NCBI RefSeq assembly: GCF_009827295.1
Contig: NZ_WTYD01000001.1
Span: 434,001 to 498,000, forward strand
DNA from: Qipengyuania pelagi
GTDB taxonomy: Bacteria > Pseudomonadota > Alphaproteobacteria > Sphingomonadales > Sphingomonadaceae
Reading direction: 5' to 3'
Length of the DNA: 64,000 nucleotides
Of this stretch, positions 28,959-39,442 are shown piece after piece. A model generated the notes under the pieces. The model searched no databases. It saw only the letters and a list, made by a program, of their open reading frames with translations, and had not been told where the DNA came from. Every line of letters starts with the position of its first letter. The stretch's first letter is position 1. The position numbers and the translations under genes are program-made.

Positions 28959-29297
28959 TCAGCCGACGCAGACATTGTCCGGTTCGGCGAAGACCCATTC
29001 GCCGTCACCGGCGGTAAGGGTCGCGGAATTGCGCAGATATTCGTCTTCGCCGAGGCCGAATTCGCAGATCACGTCATCCGAGCCAAGCCCGGCGCGCTTG
29101 CAGACCGCGGTGTTGACCGCCTCGTCCTCGGGGCAGGCTTCGGCATATTTCGCGGTGAAGAGATCCTGATCGGGCGCGGGCAGCGAAGGCGTCGCCTCGG
29201 CAACCGGAGCGGCGGCCCCGTCGACCGGCTGCGGCGCGGGCTCTTCGCCACAGGCGGCGAGGAGGAAGAGCGGGAGGATGTAAGCGAGCTTTTTCAC
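28959..29297 (-). CDS. Small predicted lipoprotein inside the atp cluster
   Basis: 112 residues with a lipoprotein signal MKKLAYILPLFLLAACGEE (lipobox LAAC, Cys at 16), then a Pro/Ala-rich linker and a ~65-residue acidic domain with three Cys (EACPED, AVCKRAG, VICEFG) plus a fourth near the C-terminus (DNVC). These could form two disulfides in the periplasm. It lies between atpG and atpD on the same strand with 45-60 bp gaps. I do not recognise the family and cannot assign a role. Confidence 0.75.
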   Translation of the reverse strand: MKKLAYILPLFLLAACGEEPAPQPVDGAAAPVAEATPSLPAPDQDLFTAKYAEACPEDEAVNTAVCKRAGLGSDDVICEFGLGEDEYLRNSATLTAGDGEWVFAEPDNVCVG

Positions 29298-29358
29298 GTG
29301 TTCGAAGTCCTGTGTGGGGTGCCCTTCGGGGGGGAGAGAGCGCCCGTTGATATCTGGC

Positions 29359-30234
29359 CTAGAGCGCTTCCGCCCCGGCGATGATTTCGATCAGTTCGGT
29401 CGTGATCGCGGCCTGGCGGCTGCGGTTGTACTGGATGGTCAGATCCTTGATCAGATCGCCCGCATTGCGCGTGGCGTTGTCCATCGCGGTCATCGAGGCG
29501 CCCTGTTCGCTCGCTTCGCGTTCGAGAAGCGCGCCGAACAGCTGCGTCTTGACGTAGCGGGGCAGCAATTCCTCAAGGATGCCCTCCTCGTCCGGCTCGT
29601 ATTCGACCACGGCGTCACCGGCTTTCGGTGCGTCGGTTTCGATCGAGGGGACGGGGATCAGCTGGTCGACCGTCGGGTCCTGGACGAGCGCGCTCTGGAA
29701 CACCGGGTAGACGAGGTGGGCGACGTCGAATTCGCCCTTTTCGAAGCGTTCGATCAGATCGTCGGCGATCGCTTCGGCCTCGTCGAAACCGGGCGTGCGG
29801 ACCTCGCTGGTGTCGAAATGCTTCTCGATCCGGTCGGCATAGTCGCGCTTGATCGGGGCGCGGCCTTTCTTGCCGACGAGGTAGAACTGCACGTCCTTGC
29901 CCTCCGCGAGCAGGGCCTTCGCCTTGTTCTTGGCCGCCTTGACGATGTTGGCGTTGAGACCGCCGCACAGGCCCTTGTCGGTGTTGACGACGACCAGCAG
30001 GTGGCGCTTGTCCATGCCGGTGCCCGCCAGCAGGCGCGGGGCGGAGCCGCCCGAAATGCGCGAGGCGAGGCTGGCCATGACGCCCGCGAGCCGCTCCGAA
30101 TACGGACGCGCCGCTTCGGCCGCGGCCTGGGCACGGCGCAGCTTGGCCGCCGCGACCATCTGCTTGGCCTTGGTGATCTTCTGGGTCGACTTGACCGAGT
30201 TGATCCGGCCCTTGAGTTCCTTGAGTGAAGCCAC
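29359..30234 (-). CDS. atpG: F0F1 ATP synthase subunit gamma
   Basis: Central rotor shaft of F1. 291 residues. The N-terminal helix [35 protein letters not shown] and the C-terminal [37 protein letters not shown] are the coiled-coil ends typical of the family. The GTG at 30234 gives the standard N-terminus; an ATG eight codons upstream lies within the edge of a repeat and adds non-conserved residues. Confidence 0.96.
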   Translation of the reverse strand: MASLKELKGRINSVKSTQKITKAKQMVAAAKLRRAQAAAEAARPYSERLAGVMASLASRISGGSAPRLLAGTGMDKRHLLVVVNTDKGLCGGLNANIVKAAKNKAKALLAEGKDVQFYLVGKKGRAPIKRDYADRIEKHFDTSEVRTPGFDEAEAIADDLIERFEKGEFDVAHLVYPVFQSALVQDPTVDQLIPVPSIETDAPKAGDAVVEYEPDEEGILEELLPRYVKTQLFGALLEREASEQGASMTAMDNATRNAGDLIKDLTIQYNRSRQAAITTELIEIIAGAEAL

Positions 30235-30252
30235 TCTACCAACTCTCCATTT

Positions 30253-30334
30253 CGTCACCCCGGCGAAGGCCGAGGTCTCTTTCCACTAGGATCGTACCTG
30301 GCGGCACGAGATCCCGGCTTTCGCCGGGATGACG
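30253..30334. repeat. Short REPIN-like inverted repeat between atpA and atpG
   Basis: The arms 30253-30279 and 30308-30334 are reverse complements at 23 of 27 positions. The sequence type (CATCCCGGCGAAAGCCGGGAT) is a palindromic extragenic repeat familiar from many sphingomonad genomes. Each arm can itself form a small CCGGCGAA/TTCGCCGG-like hairpin, and together they give a long stem. It occupies nearly all of the 110-bp atpA-atpG gap, so it will be in the operon mRNA. Confidence 0.8.
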
Positions 30335-30344
30335 GCGATACAAA

Positions 30345-31886
<1,542 letters not shown>

Positions 31887-32441
31887 TTAGGCCTTCATTG
31901 CCTGGGAAAGCGAATTGAGACGGGTGCGGATCGAGCCGTCGATCCGCTTCGATCCGATGGTGACCACGAGGCCACCGAGCAGGTCGGGATCGACCTTGCT
32001 GGTGAGTTTGACAGTCCGGCCCTCGCGCTGCGTGAGCTTGGCCTTCAACTGGTCGAGCTGCGCATCGGTGAGAGCGTGGGCGCTGGCGACTTCGGCGCTG
32101 ACCTCACCCCGCTGGGCGGCGGCGATCGAGCGGAAGGAGCGGATGATGTCGGGCAGCTTCGACAGGCGGCGATTCTGCGCCAGCGTGCCGAGGAAATTCT
32201 GGGTCAGCTCGCTCAGCCCCATGATGGCGGCAACGCCCCACAGCGCCTTCTTCGCGGCATCGCGCGAGACCTTGGGGCTGGTCGTCAGCATGGCCAGTTC
32301 GGACGATTCGGAAAGGCCGGCCTCCAGCTTGTCCAGGTCCGATTCGACCGCAGTCACGGTCCCGGCCTCGCTCGCCAGATCGAACAGGGCCGACGCATAG
32401 CGCCCTGCAAGGCTTGCCTGTATACCGGCGGAAGTCTCCAC
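31887..32441 (-). CDS. atpH: F0F1 ATP synthase subunit delta
   Basis: Peripheral-stalk subunit that holds F1 to F0 (OSCP homologue). 184 residues from GTG 32441. The six-helix N-domain begins [18 protein letters not shown], and the C-terminal [23 protein letters not shown] is diagnostic. An AGGA lies 11 bases upstream of the GTG. First gene of the F1 cluster; F0 genes are elsewhere, as usual in alphaproteobacteria. I could not define a convincing promoter in the 204-bp gap upstream. Confidence 0.95.
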   Translation of the reverse strand: METSAGIQASLAGRYASALFDLASEAGTVTAVESDLDKLEAGLSESSELAMLTTSPKVSRDAAKKALWGVAAIMGLSELTQNFLGTLAQNRRLSKLPDIIRSFRSIAAAQRGEVSAEVASAHALTDAQLDQLKAKLTQREGRTVKLTSKVDPDLLGGLVVTIGSKRIDGSIRTRLNSLSQAMKA

Positions 32442-32622
32442 GCGCTCTCGTCCTCTCGGGTGACGGAAAATTACCGATGCGAAAACCGGGCCGTGTCGAG
32501 TGGAACGATGCCATCCGGGCCAGGCTGGCGCGCGACTAGCACCGGGCCCGCGAATTGGCAACCGGCTGTCCCTGCCGTTCGAAGGTGCGCGGCTATGCGC
32601 GCCACCAGCGATGCTGTAGAAC

Positions 32623-32638
32623 CTCCTTATAAAAGGAG
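32623..32638 (+). promoter_or_regulatory. Hairpin enclosing the Shine-Dalgarno of the dioxygenase gene
   Basis: CTCCTT (32623-32628), loop ATAA, AAGGAG (32633-32638): a perfect 6-bp stem whose 3' strand is the full Shine-Dalgarno, 7 bases before the ATG at 32646. Translation could be limited unless the hairpin opens. Effect not demonstrated. Confidence 0.55.
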
Positions 32639-32645
32639 AGAGAGG

Positions 32646-33485
32646 ATGGCCGTCGATCTGAAGAGTGAGCCCCTGGCGCCGCAATGCGGCGTCACAATCC
32701 ACGATATCCGGCTGGCCGAGGCGGAAGACGAGACGCTGGATGCGATTCGCCGGGCGGTGTTCGAACACGGAGTCGCGGTGTTTCGCGATCAGGCGCTCTC
32801 ACCCGAAGAGCATATCGAGCTGGCGAAACGATGGGGCGGGATCGACATCAACAATTATTTTCCGCTGACCGACGCGCATCCCGAAATCGCGGTGGTGCGC
32901 AAGGCCGCCGGGCAGGAAACCAATATCGGCGGCGCCTGGCACACCGATCACAGCTACGATCAGGTGCCCGCGATGGGATCGATCCTCGTCGCCCGCATTC
33001 TCCCGCCTAAGGGAGGCGACACGCTGTTCGCCCACATGGGCGCGGCCTATGATGCGCTGGACGAGGATACGAAGCGCGAGATCGAGGGGCTGGAGGCGTT
33101 TCACACCGCCGACCACGTCTATAAGGAAGGCGGCATCTACGCCCAGACCGATATCGGCGGCGAATTGCGCGGGCAGGATCTGACCACCGGCGCTACTCAC
33201 CCTGTCGTGGTCCGCCACCCGAGCACCGGGCGCAAGCTGCTTTACGTCAATCCGTCCTTCACCGTCACGATCGCGGGACGAAGCCGCGCGGACAGTCTGC
33301 CGCTGCTCGAAAAACTGTTCGCGGAGGCCCGCAACCCCGCGCATCATGCCCGCGTGGTGTGGGAACCGGGCACGGTCACGATCTGGGACAATCGCACCAC
33401 TTGGCACAATGCGCTGAACGACTATCACGGCCACGCCCGCGAGATGCACCGGATCACGCTGACGGGCGAGAAGCTGGCGGCCTAG
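32646..33485 (+). CDS. TauD/TfdA family Fe(II)/2-oxoglutarate dioxygenase
   Basis: 279-residue cytoplasmic non-haem iron dioxygenase. The iron triad is visible as H99-x-D101 (WHTDHSY) and H254 ([12 protein letters not shown]), almost identical in spacing to E. coli TauD. Arg residues R265/R269 lie in the 2-oxoglutarate carboxylate position (HAREMHRI). The substrate is not evident: taurine and 2,4-D degradation genes are absent nearby, and family members also act on alkylsulfates, phenoxy acids and carnitine-like compounds. Single gene, convergent with the protease gene. Confidence 0.9.
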   Translation: MAVDLKSEPLAPQCGVTIHDIRLAEAEDETLDAIRRAVFEHGVAVFRDQALSPEEHIELAKRWGGIDINNYFPLTDAHPEIAVVRKAAGQETNIGGAWHTDHSYDQVPAMGSILVARILPPKGGDTLFAHMGAAYDALDEDTKREIEGLEAFHTADHVYKEGGIYAQTDIGGELRGQDLTTGATHPVVVRHPSTGRKLLYVNPSFTVTIAGRSRADSLPLLEKLFAEARNPAHHARVVWEPGTVTIWDNRTTWHNALNDYHGHAREMHRITLTGEKLAA

Positions 33486-33494
33486 GCCGCGCGG

Positions 33495-35087
33495 TCAATC
33501 CCTGACGGGCTCGCAGTCATAGACCAGCCGCTCGTTCGGGTTGGAGGGCAGGGCCGCGAGCACGCCGCTCTGCATTTCGCCGAGCTGGGTCGCGGCGCCC
33601 TTGGCCTCACAGCTCGGTGCGCTGTATTCGCCGCGTGCGCTGCGGGCCTTGCTCATCGCGTCGCGCGAGAGGAGATAGCGTTCGGTGCGGAACACCGCGC
33701 GGTCCGGGTCGAAGCTGTTGACCGAGACCGCCATCTCGTCATTCGGCACCAGCACGCGCGACCACGTCCCGCCGGATACGCCATATTGCGTGCGCCCGTT
33801 GACGCAGCCGGCCGGTGACCATTCGAAGCGCACATCGCCGGTTTCCGCATTGGTGACGCGGCTGCGCTGCGGATCGAGACGGCAGAGGAAAGTGCGCCTT
33901 TCGGTCGCTGTCTTTGCGGGATCGGCGGCCTCGCCTGTATCGCGCCCCTGCATGACACTCGCGACCCGCCGGTCGATTTCGTCGATCCCGGGGCGGGTGA
34001 AATGGACGAGCAGGGCGACGACGATCGCACCGCCGCCCGCGGCAAGAGCAATGCGATTGGGGACGGGCCAGGCGCTGGGATTCGGGTGGTCTTCGCTCGG
34101 CTCGGGCACGCGGCGCTTCTCGAACGCCCACCAGATCGCACCCGCCCCGATCAGCAGCAGCACGATGCTCGCCAGCAACCGGTCGTCACGCTCGTCGCGG
34201 ACCTGCATCTCGGCCTCGAAGCGCGCGCGGGTCAATCGCTCGCGCTCCTGCTCGCTGCGGGCGGCCATGTCCTGGCGGGCGAGCGCCTGTTCCCGCTCCA
34301 GCCGCTCGCGCTCGTCATCTTCCAGCTCGGTGAGGCTGCGGCAAGCGGTGTCGTTGGTGCGCGCAGTGACGCCGTGGGCGCGCAGGAACGGGATGACCTC
34401 TCGATTCGAGACGGCGAAGAAGAACTCCGCATCCGATCCCCCCGAATCGGCACCGAAGCTGTTGACGCCGAGCACGCGCCCGCATCCGTCCAGCAGAGGC
34501 CCGCCCGAATTGCCGCGCGCGATGGGCGCGGTGTGGAGCACGGTGTCGAAATTGCGGCTGGGCCGCATTCCGGCAAGAAAACCGCGGCTCTTCACCGGGG
34601 GCTGGCTCCTGAAGATGTCGCCGATCTCCAGCCCCTGCGCCCGGTCGACATTCATCGGATAGCCGACCGCGAAGGCTTCGCCGCTGTCCGATACCGGCCC
34701 GCTCGCCATCGTAAGCGGTGGCAAGCGCAATCCACTGGTGATGCGCAGCAGAGCGAGGTCGCTGCGCGGATCGGCGGCGACGATCTCGGCATAGCCTGCA
34801 TCCGCCCCGTCCGACGGCACGATCCCGATCCGCAGGCTGTCATCCATCATCGCGTCGCGCACGACATGGGCGTTGGTCACGATCCGGTCGGGCGCGACCG
34901 CCCAGCCGGTTCCGTGGCCGATCGGAAAGACCTCCGCGCCATCGGGCGTATCCTCGGTCCCGATAATGACCACGCGCACCACGCCGCGCGCGGCGGCGTC
35001 GATATCGGCGGGCTCGGCCAGCGCCGGGGCGGGCAACGCCGCAAGAAGGGCGCAGAGGCAGGCGGCAAGGGCGAGAAGGCGAGCCAT
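33495..35087 (-). CDS. Membrane-anchored trypsin-like serine protease
   Basis: 530 residues. A Sec signal peptide (about 1-24, ending PALAEP) is followed by a chymotrypsin/Deg-like protease domain with the triad H74 (TNAHVV), D110 (SDLALL) and S194 (GNSGGP). After it come a charged helical segment (about 250-300, Arg/Glu-rich, likely coiled coil), a transmembrane helix (about 305-320), a second hydrophobic helix (about 347-362) and a C-terminal ~150-residue domain with paired Cys that I do not recognise. There is no PDZ domain, so it is not DegP/HtrA-type. Role in envelope quality control is inference. Confidence 0.8.
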   Translation of the reverse strand: MARLLALAACLCALLAALPAPALAEPADIDAAARGVVRVVIIGTEDTPDGAEVFPIGHGTGWAVAPDRIVTNAHVVRDAMMDDSLRIGIVPSDGADAGYAEIVAADPRSDLALLRITSGLRLPPLTMASGPVSDSGEAFAVGYPMNVDRAQGLEIGDIFRSQPPVKSRGFLAGMRPSRNFDTVLHTAPIARGNSGGPLLDGCGRVLGVNSFGADSGGSDAEFFFAVSNREVIPFLRAHGVTARTNDTACRSLTELEDDERERLEREQALARQDMAARSEQERERLTRARFEAEMQVRDERDDRLLASIVLLLIGAGAIWWAFEKRRVPEPSEDHPNPSAWPVPNRIALAAGGGAIVVALLVHFTRPGIDEIDRRVASVMQGRDTGEAADPAKTATERRTFLCRLDPQRSRVTNAETGDVRFEWSPAGCVNGRTQYGVSGGTWSRVLVPNDEMAVSVNSFDPDRAVFRTERYLLSRDAMSKARSARGEYSAPSCEAKGAATQLGEMQSGVLAALPSNPNERLVYDCEPVRD

Positions 35088-35170
35088 CGGCGGGGCCTTA
35101 CCCTTCGGCGGACATTGACCGCAAGCTTCGGGATGCGCAGTCTGCCTGTAAGGCCTAACACCCTTGTCCC

Positions 35171-36226
35171 ATGACCCAATCGACCTTCCTGACCGACGAC
35201 GATCGCTGGCGCATCGCGCTGGCGAAGGACCGTGCCTATGACGGGCACTTCGTCACAGGTGTGCACTCGACCGGGATCTATTGCCGCCCCTCCTGCCCGG
35301 CGCGCGCGCCAAAGCGGGAAAACGTCCGCTTCTATGCCACGCCGATCGAGGCCGAAGGGGCGGGCCTCAGGGCCTGCAAACGCTGCGCGCCCGACCAGAT
35401 CAGCCGCGAGGATGCGGCGGTGCGCGCTGCGATCGACACGATCAAGGCTGCGGCGAAGGCGGGCGACGCCGTTCCCTCGCTAGGCGAACTGGCGGACGCG
35501 GTCGGCTATTCGCCTGCGCATTTCCAGCGCCTGTTCCTGCGATCGACCGGGATGTCGCCCGCCGCCTATGCGAGGGCGCTTCGCGAGGAACGAGCGCGCG
35601 GCGCGCTGTCGGGGGCGGGCACGGTCACCGATGCGATCTATGCGGCGGGCTATGATGCGCCGAGCCGTTTCTATGCCGATGTGAAAGGACGATTGGGGAT
35701 GCGAGCGAGCGACTGGCAGGCGGGAGGCAAGGGCGTGACGATTTCCTGGAGCGTTATCGAGACGAGCTTTGGCCCCATGCTCGTCGCGGCGACCGACAGG
35801 GGCGTATGCTGCCTTGCCTTCGGGGAAGGCGAGGCGGATTTGCGCGCCCGCTTCCCCAAGGCCGATCTGGTCGCGGCGGGCGAGGATTTCCGCGCCCTGT
35901 TCGATCGGGTGACCGAAGCGGTCGAACAGCCGGGCACCGGCGCCGATATCCCGATCGACGTCATGGGCACTGCCTTCCAGCAGCGCGTCTGGCAAGCGCT
36001 TCGCGACATCCCGCCGGGCGAAACGCGCAGCTATGGCGAACTGGCCGCGGCGCTCGGCAACCCCAAGGCCAGCCGCGCGGTAGGCGGGGCGAACGGGGCG
36101 AACCATGTCGCGGTCCTGATACCCTGCCACCGCGTGATCGCGGCGGACGGGGGGCTGGGCGGCTATGCCTATGGGACCGAGATCAAGGCGGAGCTGCTTA
36201 AGAGGGAAAGGCCCGATCAGGCCTGA
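35171..36226 (+). CDS. ada: Bifunctional DNA-binding transcriptional regulator / O6-methylguanine-DNA methyltransferase Ada
   Basis: Adaptive-response protein. 351 residues with all three parts: the zinc/methyl-phosphotriester domain with C38, C42, C69 and C72 (numbering identical to E. coli Ada), an AraC-type helix-turn-helix (about 95-180, LADAVGYSPAHFQRLFLRSTGMSP), and the methyltransferase domain with acceptor C319 in IPCHRV. It repairs O6-alkylguanine irreversibly and, once methylated at C38, activates its regulon. No alkB or alkA is adjacent. Divergent from the protease gene with 83 bp between. Confidence 0.96.
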   Translation: MTQSTFLTDDDRWRIALAKDRAYDGHFVTGVHSTGIYCRPSCPARAPKRENVRFYATPIEAEGAGLRACKRCAPDQISREDAAVRAAIDTIKAAAKAGDAVPSLGELADAVGYSPAHFQRLFLRSTGMSPAAYARALREERARGALSGAGTVTDAIYAAGYDAPSRFYADVKGRLGMRASDWQAGGKGVTISWSVIETSFGPMLVAATDRGVCCLAFGEGEADLRARFPKADLVAAGEDFRALFDRVTEAVEQPGTGADIPIDVMGTAFQQRVWQALRDIPPGETRSYGELAAALGNPKASRAVGGANGANHVAVLIPCHRVIAADGGLGGYAYGTEIKAELLKRERPDQA

Positions 36227-36324
36227 TACTCGCCTACGCGTCGGCGCTCGGACCATAACGGTAGGTCGGGGCGAGCAGGTCGTCCAGGATCATCCCGAAC
36301 GGATGCTCGCCCCGGAGATTGCAA

Positions 36325-37704
36325 TCAATCGCTGCCGATGAAGATCGCCTTGGCGTTGACGAACTCCTTCACGCCAAAGCCGCCATGTTCGCGGCCATAA
36401 CCCGAATCCTTCACCCCGCCGAACGGCATGGACGGATCGGCGACGCCATAGGTGTTGATATAGACCATGCCGGTGTCGAAATGCTTCGACGCCAGTTCGA
36501 TCGCACGTTCAGTATCGCCGCACAGGATGCCGCCGCCAAGGCCGTAGCGGCTGTCATTGGCGATCCTCATCGCATCCTCGTCGTCCTTCGCGCGGATCAC
36601 GCTGGCGACGGGGCCAAACAATTCGTCGTCATAGGCGGGCTGGCCGGGCTCGACATCGGTCAGGACCGTGGCGGGATAGAACGCACCCGGACCATCGGGG
36701 ATTTCGCCTCCACACGCGATCTTCGCGCCCTTCGACACCGACTTTTCGACCTGCTCGTGCAGATCCTTGCGCTGATCGGTCGAGGACATCGGGCCCATAT
36801 CGGTCCCTTCCTTCGTCGGATCGCCTGTCTCCACGCCCTCGAAGCGGGCAACGAACTTTTCGAGGAAGGCGTCATAGACCTTGTCGGTCACGATGAAGCG
36901 CTTGCCGTTGATGCAGGTCTGGCCATTATTGTAGAGCCGCGCCTGCGCACAGACCTTGGTGGCGAGGTCGATATCGGCGTCTTCGAGCACCAGATAGGCG
37001 TCGTTCGAGCCGAGTTCCATCACGGTCTTCTTGATGACCTTGGCGGCTTTTTCCGCGACATGACGGCCCGCACCGTCCGATCCGGTCAGCGTGACGCCAC
37101 GCACCTTGTCATGCGCGATGATTTCGTCCGATGTGTCGTGGTCGATGACGAGCACCGTGAAGAGATCGTCGGGAAGGCCGCCTTCCTTGAAAATCTTCTC
37201 CAGCATCAACCCGCTGCCGATGCAGAGCGAGGAATGCTTCAACAGCACACCATTGCCCGCCATCAGGCTGGCGATCGCATAGCGCACGACCTGGTAGGAC
37301 GGGAAATTCCACGGCTGGATGCCGTAGACGACACCGATCGGCGAATAGGTGACGAGGCCGCGCGCGGCGTTGCTCGGGTCGCGCTTCTCGTCGGCCAGTT
37401 CGTCAGGGCCGGTCTTGGCAGTGTAATCGCAGATGCCCGCGCACAGATCGACCTCGTCGCGGCTGTCGCCGATCAGCTTGCCGACCTCGGCCGTCATCAG
37501 TTGGGCGAGGTCTTCCTTGTTGTCGCGCAGCGCCTTGCCGATCCCCTTGATGATTTCGGCGCGCTCTTCGAGGCTGCGCAGCTTCCATTGGGTGAAGGCC
37601 TGATGGCAGGCATCGACCTTGGCGAAGGCCTCGTCCTTGGTGATCTGGGTGTAGGTTTCGATGTCCTCGCCGGTGGCGGGATTGACGGTTGTGACGGTTG
37701 CCAT
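36325..37704 (-). CDS. NAD(P)-dependent aldehyde dehydrogenase (succinate-semialdehyde dehydrogenase-like)
   Basis: 459-residue class-I-like ALDH. Catalytic N133 (PWNFPSYQ), general base E230 (MELGSND) and nucleophile C264 (NNGQTCINGKRF) are all present. The short length and QPWNFP/NNGQTCI pattern resemble bacterial NAD(P)-dependent succinate-semialdehyde dehydrogenases. It could oxidise succinate semialdehyde from GABA or a range of aldehydes. The neighbouring genes give no pathway clue. Preceded by a 9-bp perfect inverted repeat that contains its Shine-Dalgarno. Confidence 0.88.
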   Translation of the reverse strand: MATVTTVNPATGEDIETYTQITKDEAFAKVDACHQAFTQWKLRSLEERAEIIKGIGKALRDNKEDLAQLMTAEVGKLIGDSRDEVDLCAGICDYTAKTGPDELADEKRDPSNAARGLVTYSPIGVVYGIQPWNFPSYQVVRYAIASLMAGNGVLLKHSSLCIGSGLMLEKIFKEGGLPDDLFTVLVIDHDTSDEIIAHDKVRGVTLTGSDGAGRHVAEKAAKVIKKTVMELGSNDAYLVLEDADIDLATKVCAQARLYNNGQTCINGKRFIVTDKVYDAFLEKFVARFEGVETGDPTKEGTDMGPMSSTDQRKDLHEQVEKSVSKGAKIACGGEIPDGPGAFYPATVLTDVEPGQPAYDDELFGPVASVIRAKDDEDAMRIANDSRYGLGGGILCGDTERAIELASKHFDTGMVYINTYGVADPSMPFGGVKDSGYGREHGGFGVKEFVNAKAIFIGSD

Positions 37705-37713
37705 GAGTGCGGT

Positions 37714-37740
37714 CTTTCCTGTTGGAGTTACACAGGAAAG
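37714..37740 (-). promoter_or_regulatory. Perfect inverted repeat enclosing the ALDH Shine-Dalgarno
   Basis: CTTTCCTGT (37714-37722) and ACAGGAAAG (37732-37740) are exact reverse complements with a 9-base loop. In the minus-strand mRNA the 3' arm ACAGGAAAG contains AGGA and lies 9 bases before the aldehyde dehydrogenase ATG. This could be an RNA switch that hides the ribosome site or a protein operator dyad. The rest of the 120-bp gap shows no gene. Confidence 0.6.
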
Positions 37741-37824
37741 GGGTGAGGCAGGCGATCGGTTCCATTTCGCAACGCAATCGGGCCCGTTCGCGCGGTGGAA
37801 TGGCGTGTGTCCGCGCTGGCTCGT

Positions 37825-39417
37825 TTACGCGTTGCGCGCCCAGCTGCTGTCCGCGGGAGTCAGCGTGTCGAGGAAAGCCTCGGCGCTATCGAGATAGTCC
37901 TGCCTTTTGTCCGCATCCATCCGGTCCCAGGTCGAATAGATCCGCCCGATCCGGTGGTTCTTTTCCAGACGATCGCGATGGCGGTCCATGAAATGCCAGT
38001 AGAGCGGATTGAACGGGCAGGCGCCTTCGCCGGTCTTCTTGTGCGGCGAATAGGTGCAGTCCGAGCAATAGTTCGACATCTTGTTGATGTAGTTTCCGCT
38101 TGCCGCGTAGGGCTTGCTGGCGAGCTTGCCGCCATCGGCATAGAGGATCATCGCCGCCACGTTCGGCAGTTCGACCCATTGATAGGCGTCGGCATAGACG
38201 ACCAGATACCAGTCCTGCACCTCGCGCGGATTGATCCCGGCGATCAGCGCGAAATTGCCGAGCACCATCAGGCGCTGGATATGGTGGGCATGGGCGTTGT
38301 CGCGCGTCGAGCGGATGCAATCGGCGAGGCAGGCCATGTCGGTCTCCCCCGTCCAGTAGAAGTCCGGCAACCCGCGCTGGGCGTTCAAGGCGTTTGCCTT
38401 TTCCAGATGCGGCATCTGATGCCAGTAGAAGCAGCGGATATATTCGCGCCAGCCGATCAGCTGGCGGATGAAGCCTTCGACGCTGTTCAACGGCGCCTTG
38501 CGGTCCTCATAGGATTGTTCGGCGCGCTGGCACAATTCCAGCGGGTCGAGCAGACCAAGATTGATGCTGGTCGACAGCATCGAATGGAACAGATCGTCCT
38601 CGCCCGCGACCATCGCATCCTGATAGGGGCCGAACTTCTCGATCCGCTCGGCGAAGAAGGCGTCGGCGGCTTTCTCGGCCTCGTCGCGCGTGACGGGCCA
38701 GCGGAATTTCTCGAGGCTGCCGAAATGGTCGCCGAAGCGCTGCTCGACAAGGGCGATGCAGGCTTGCGTGATCTCGTCGGGCTCGAATTTCGGGCGCTCG
38801 GGTGCGGAGAGGCCTTCCTTGGGCGGCTTCCTGTTCTCGCTGTCGTAATTCCACTCGCCGCCTTCGGGTTTGCCTTCGTCGGTCATCAGCAGCTCGGTCT
38901 TGCGGCGCATCTCACGATAGAAGAATTCCATTCTCAGGGCATCGCGATCCTCGGCCCAATCGTCGAACTCGGCCTGCGAGCAGATGAAGCGATCGTCGCG
39001 CAGGATCTCGACTTCGCAGGCGAACTTGTCCGCCCATTGCTCCATATCCTCGCGCACCCGCCATTCGCCCGCTTCGACCACGCTGACGAGCCGCGGATCA
39101 TGCCGCTCGATCGCGCGGGCGACTTCGCCGGTGAAGCTGCCCGCGTTGTCCTCGTCGTCGAGCTTCACGTAATCGACCGTCCAGCCCGCATCCTCCAGCT
39201 CGGCGGCGAAGTGGCGCATGGCGGAAAAGATCAGGACGATCTTCTGCTTGTGATGCCTGACATAGGTCGCCTCGTCCCAGACCTCCATCATCAGGATGAC
39301 GGTGTCGTCCTTTGTCCGCCCGCGCAGACTGGCGAGATTACGGGTCAGCTGATCGCCAAGAATGGGGACGAGGACGGGGGCGGTGCTGTCAGATGCCATG
39401 CGCGTAGAACGCGACAT
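37825..39417 (-). CDS. Cryptochrome/photolyase family protein, iron-sulfur bacterial type (PhrB-like)
   Basis: 530-residue FAD photolyase-related protein of the FeS-BCP group, which repairs (6-4) photoproducts in studied members. Four Cys match the [4Fe-4S] ligands of PhrB in spacing: C363 (TDMACLAD), C451 and C454 (NYCSDC) and C467 (GACPFNP); gaps of 88, 3 and 13 residues equal those in PhrB. The WYLVVYADAYQWVELPNV block is the FAD region. An N-terminal antenna domain covers about 10-150. The start may be the ATG six codons later (39399). Located 25 bp downstream of priA on the same strand. Confidence 0.92.
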   Translation of the reverse strand: MSRSTRMASDSTAPVLVPILGDQLTRNLASLRGRTKDDTVILMMEVWDEATYVRHHKQKIVLIFSAMRHFAAELEDAGWTVDYVKLDDEDNAGSFTGEVARAIERHDPRLVSVVEAGEWRVREDMEQWADKFACEVEILRDDRFICSQAEFDDWAEDRDALRMEFFYREMRRKTELLMTDEGKPEGGEWNYDSENRKPPKEGLSAPERPKFEPDEITQACIALVEQRFGDHFGSLEKFRWPVTRDEAEKAADAFFAERIEKFGPYQDAMVAGEDDLFHSMLSTSINLGLLDPLELCQRAEQSYEDRKAPLNSVEGFIRQLIGWREYIRCFYWHQMPHLEKANALNAQRGLPDFYWTGETDMACLADCIRSTRDNAHAHHIQRLMVLGNFALIAGINPREVQDWYLVVYADAYQWVELPNVAAMILYADGGKLASKPYAASGNYINKMSNYCSDCTYSPHKKTGEGACPFNPLYWHFMDRHRDRLEKNHRIGRIYSTWDRMDADKRQDYLDSAEAFLDTLTPADSSWARNA

Positions 39418-39442
39418 AGGCGCGGGCGTTTCCTGGACGGCT

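Noticed and set aside
36240..36324. Short minus-strand frame encoding about 19-30 residues (MILDDLLAPTYRYGPSADA at its end) just after the aldehyde dehydrogenase stop
   Set aside because: It looks slightly protein-like, but it has no Shine-Dalgarno, no clear start and no recognisable family. It may be a decayed 3' end of a gene; not enough to call.
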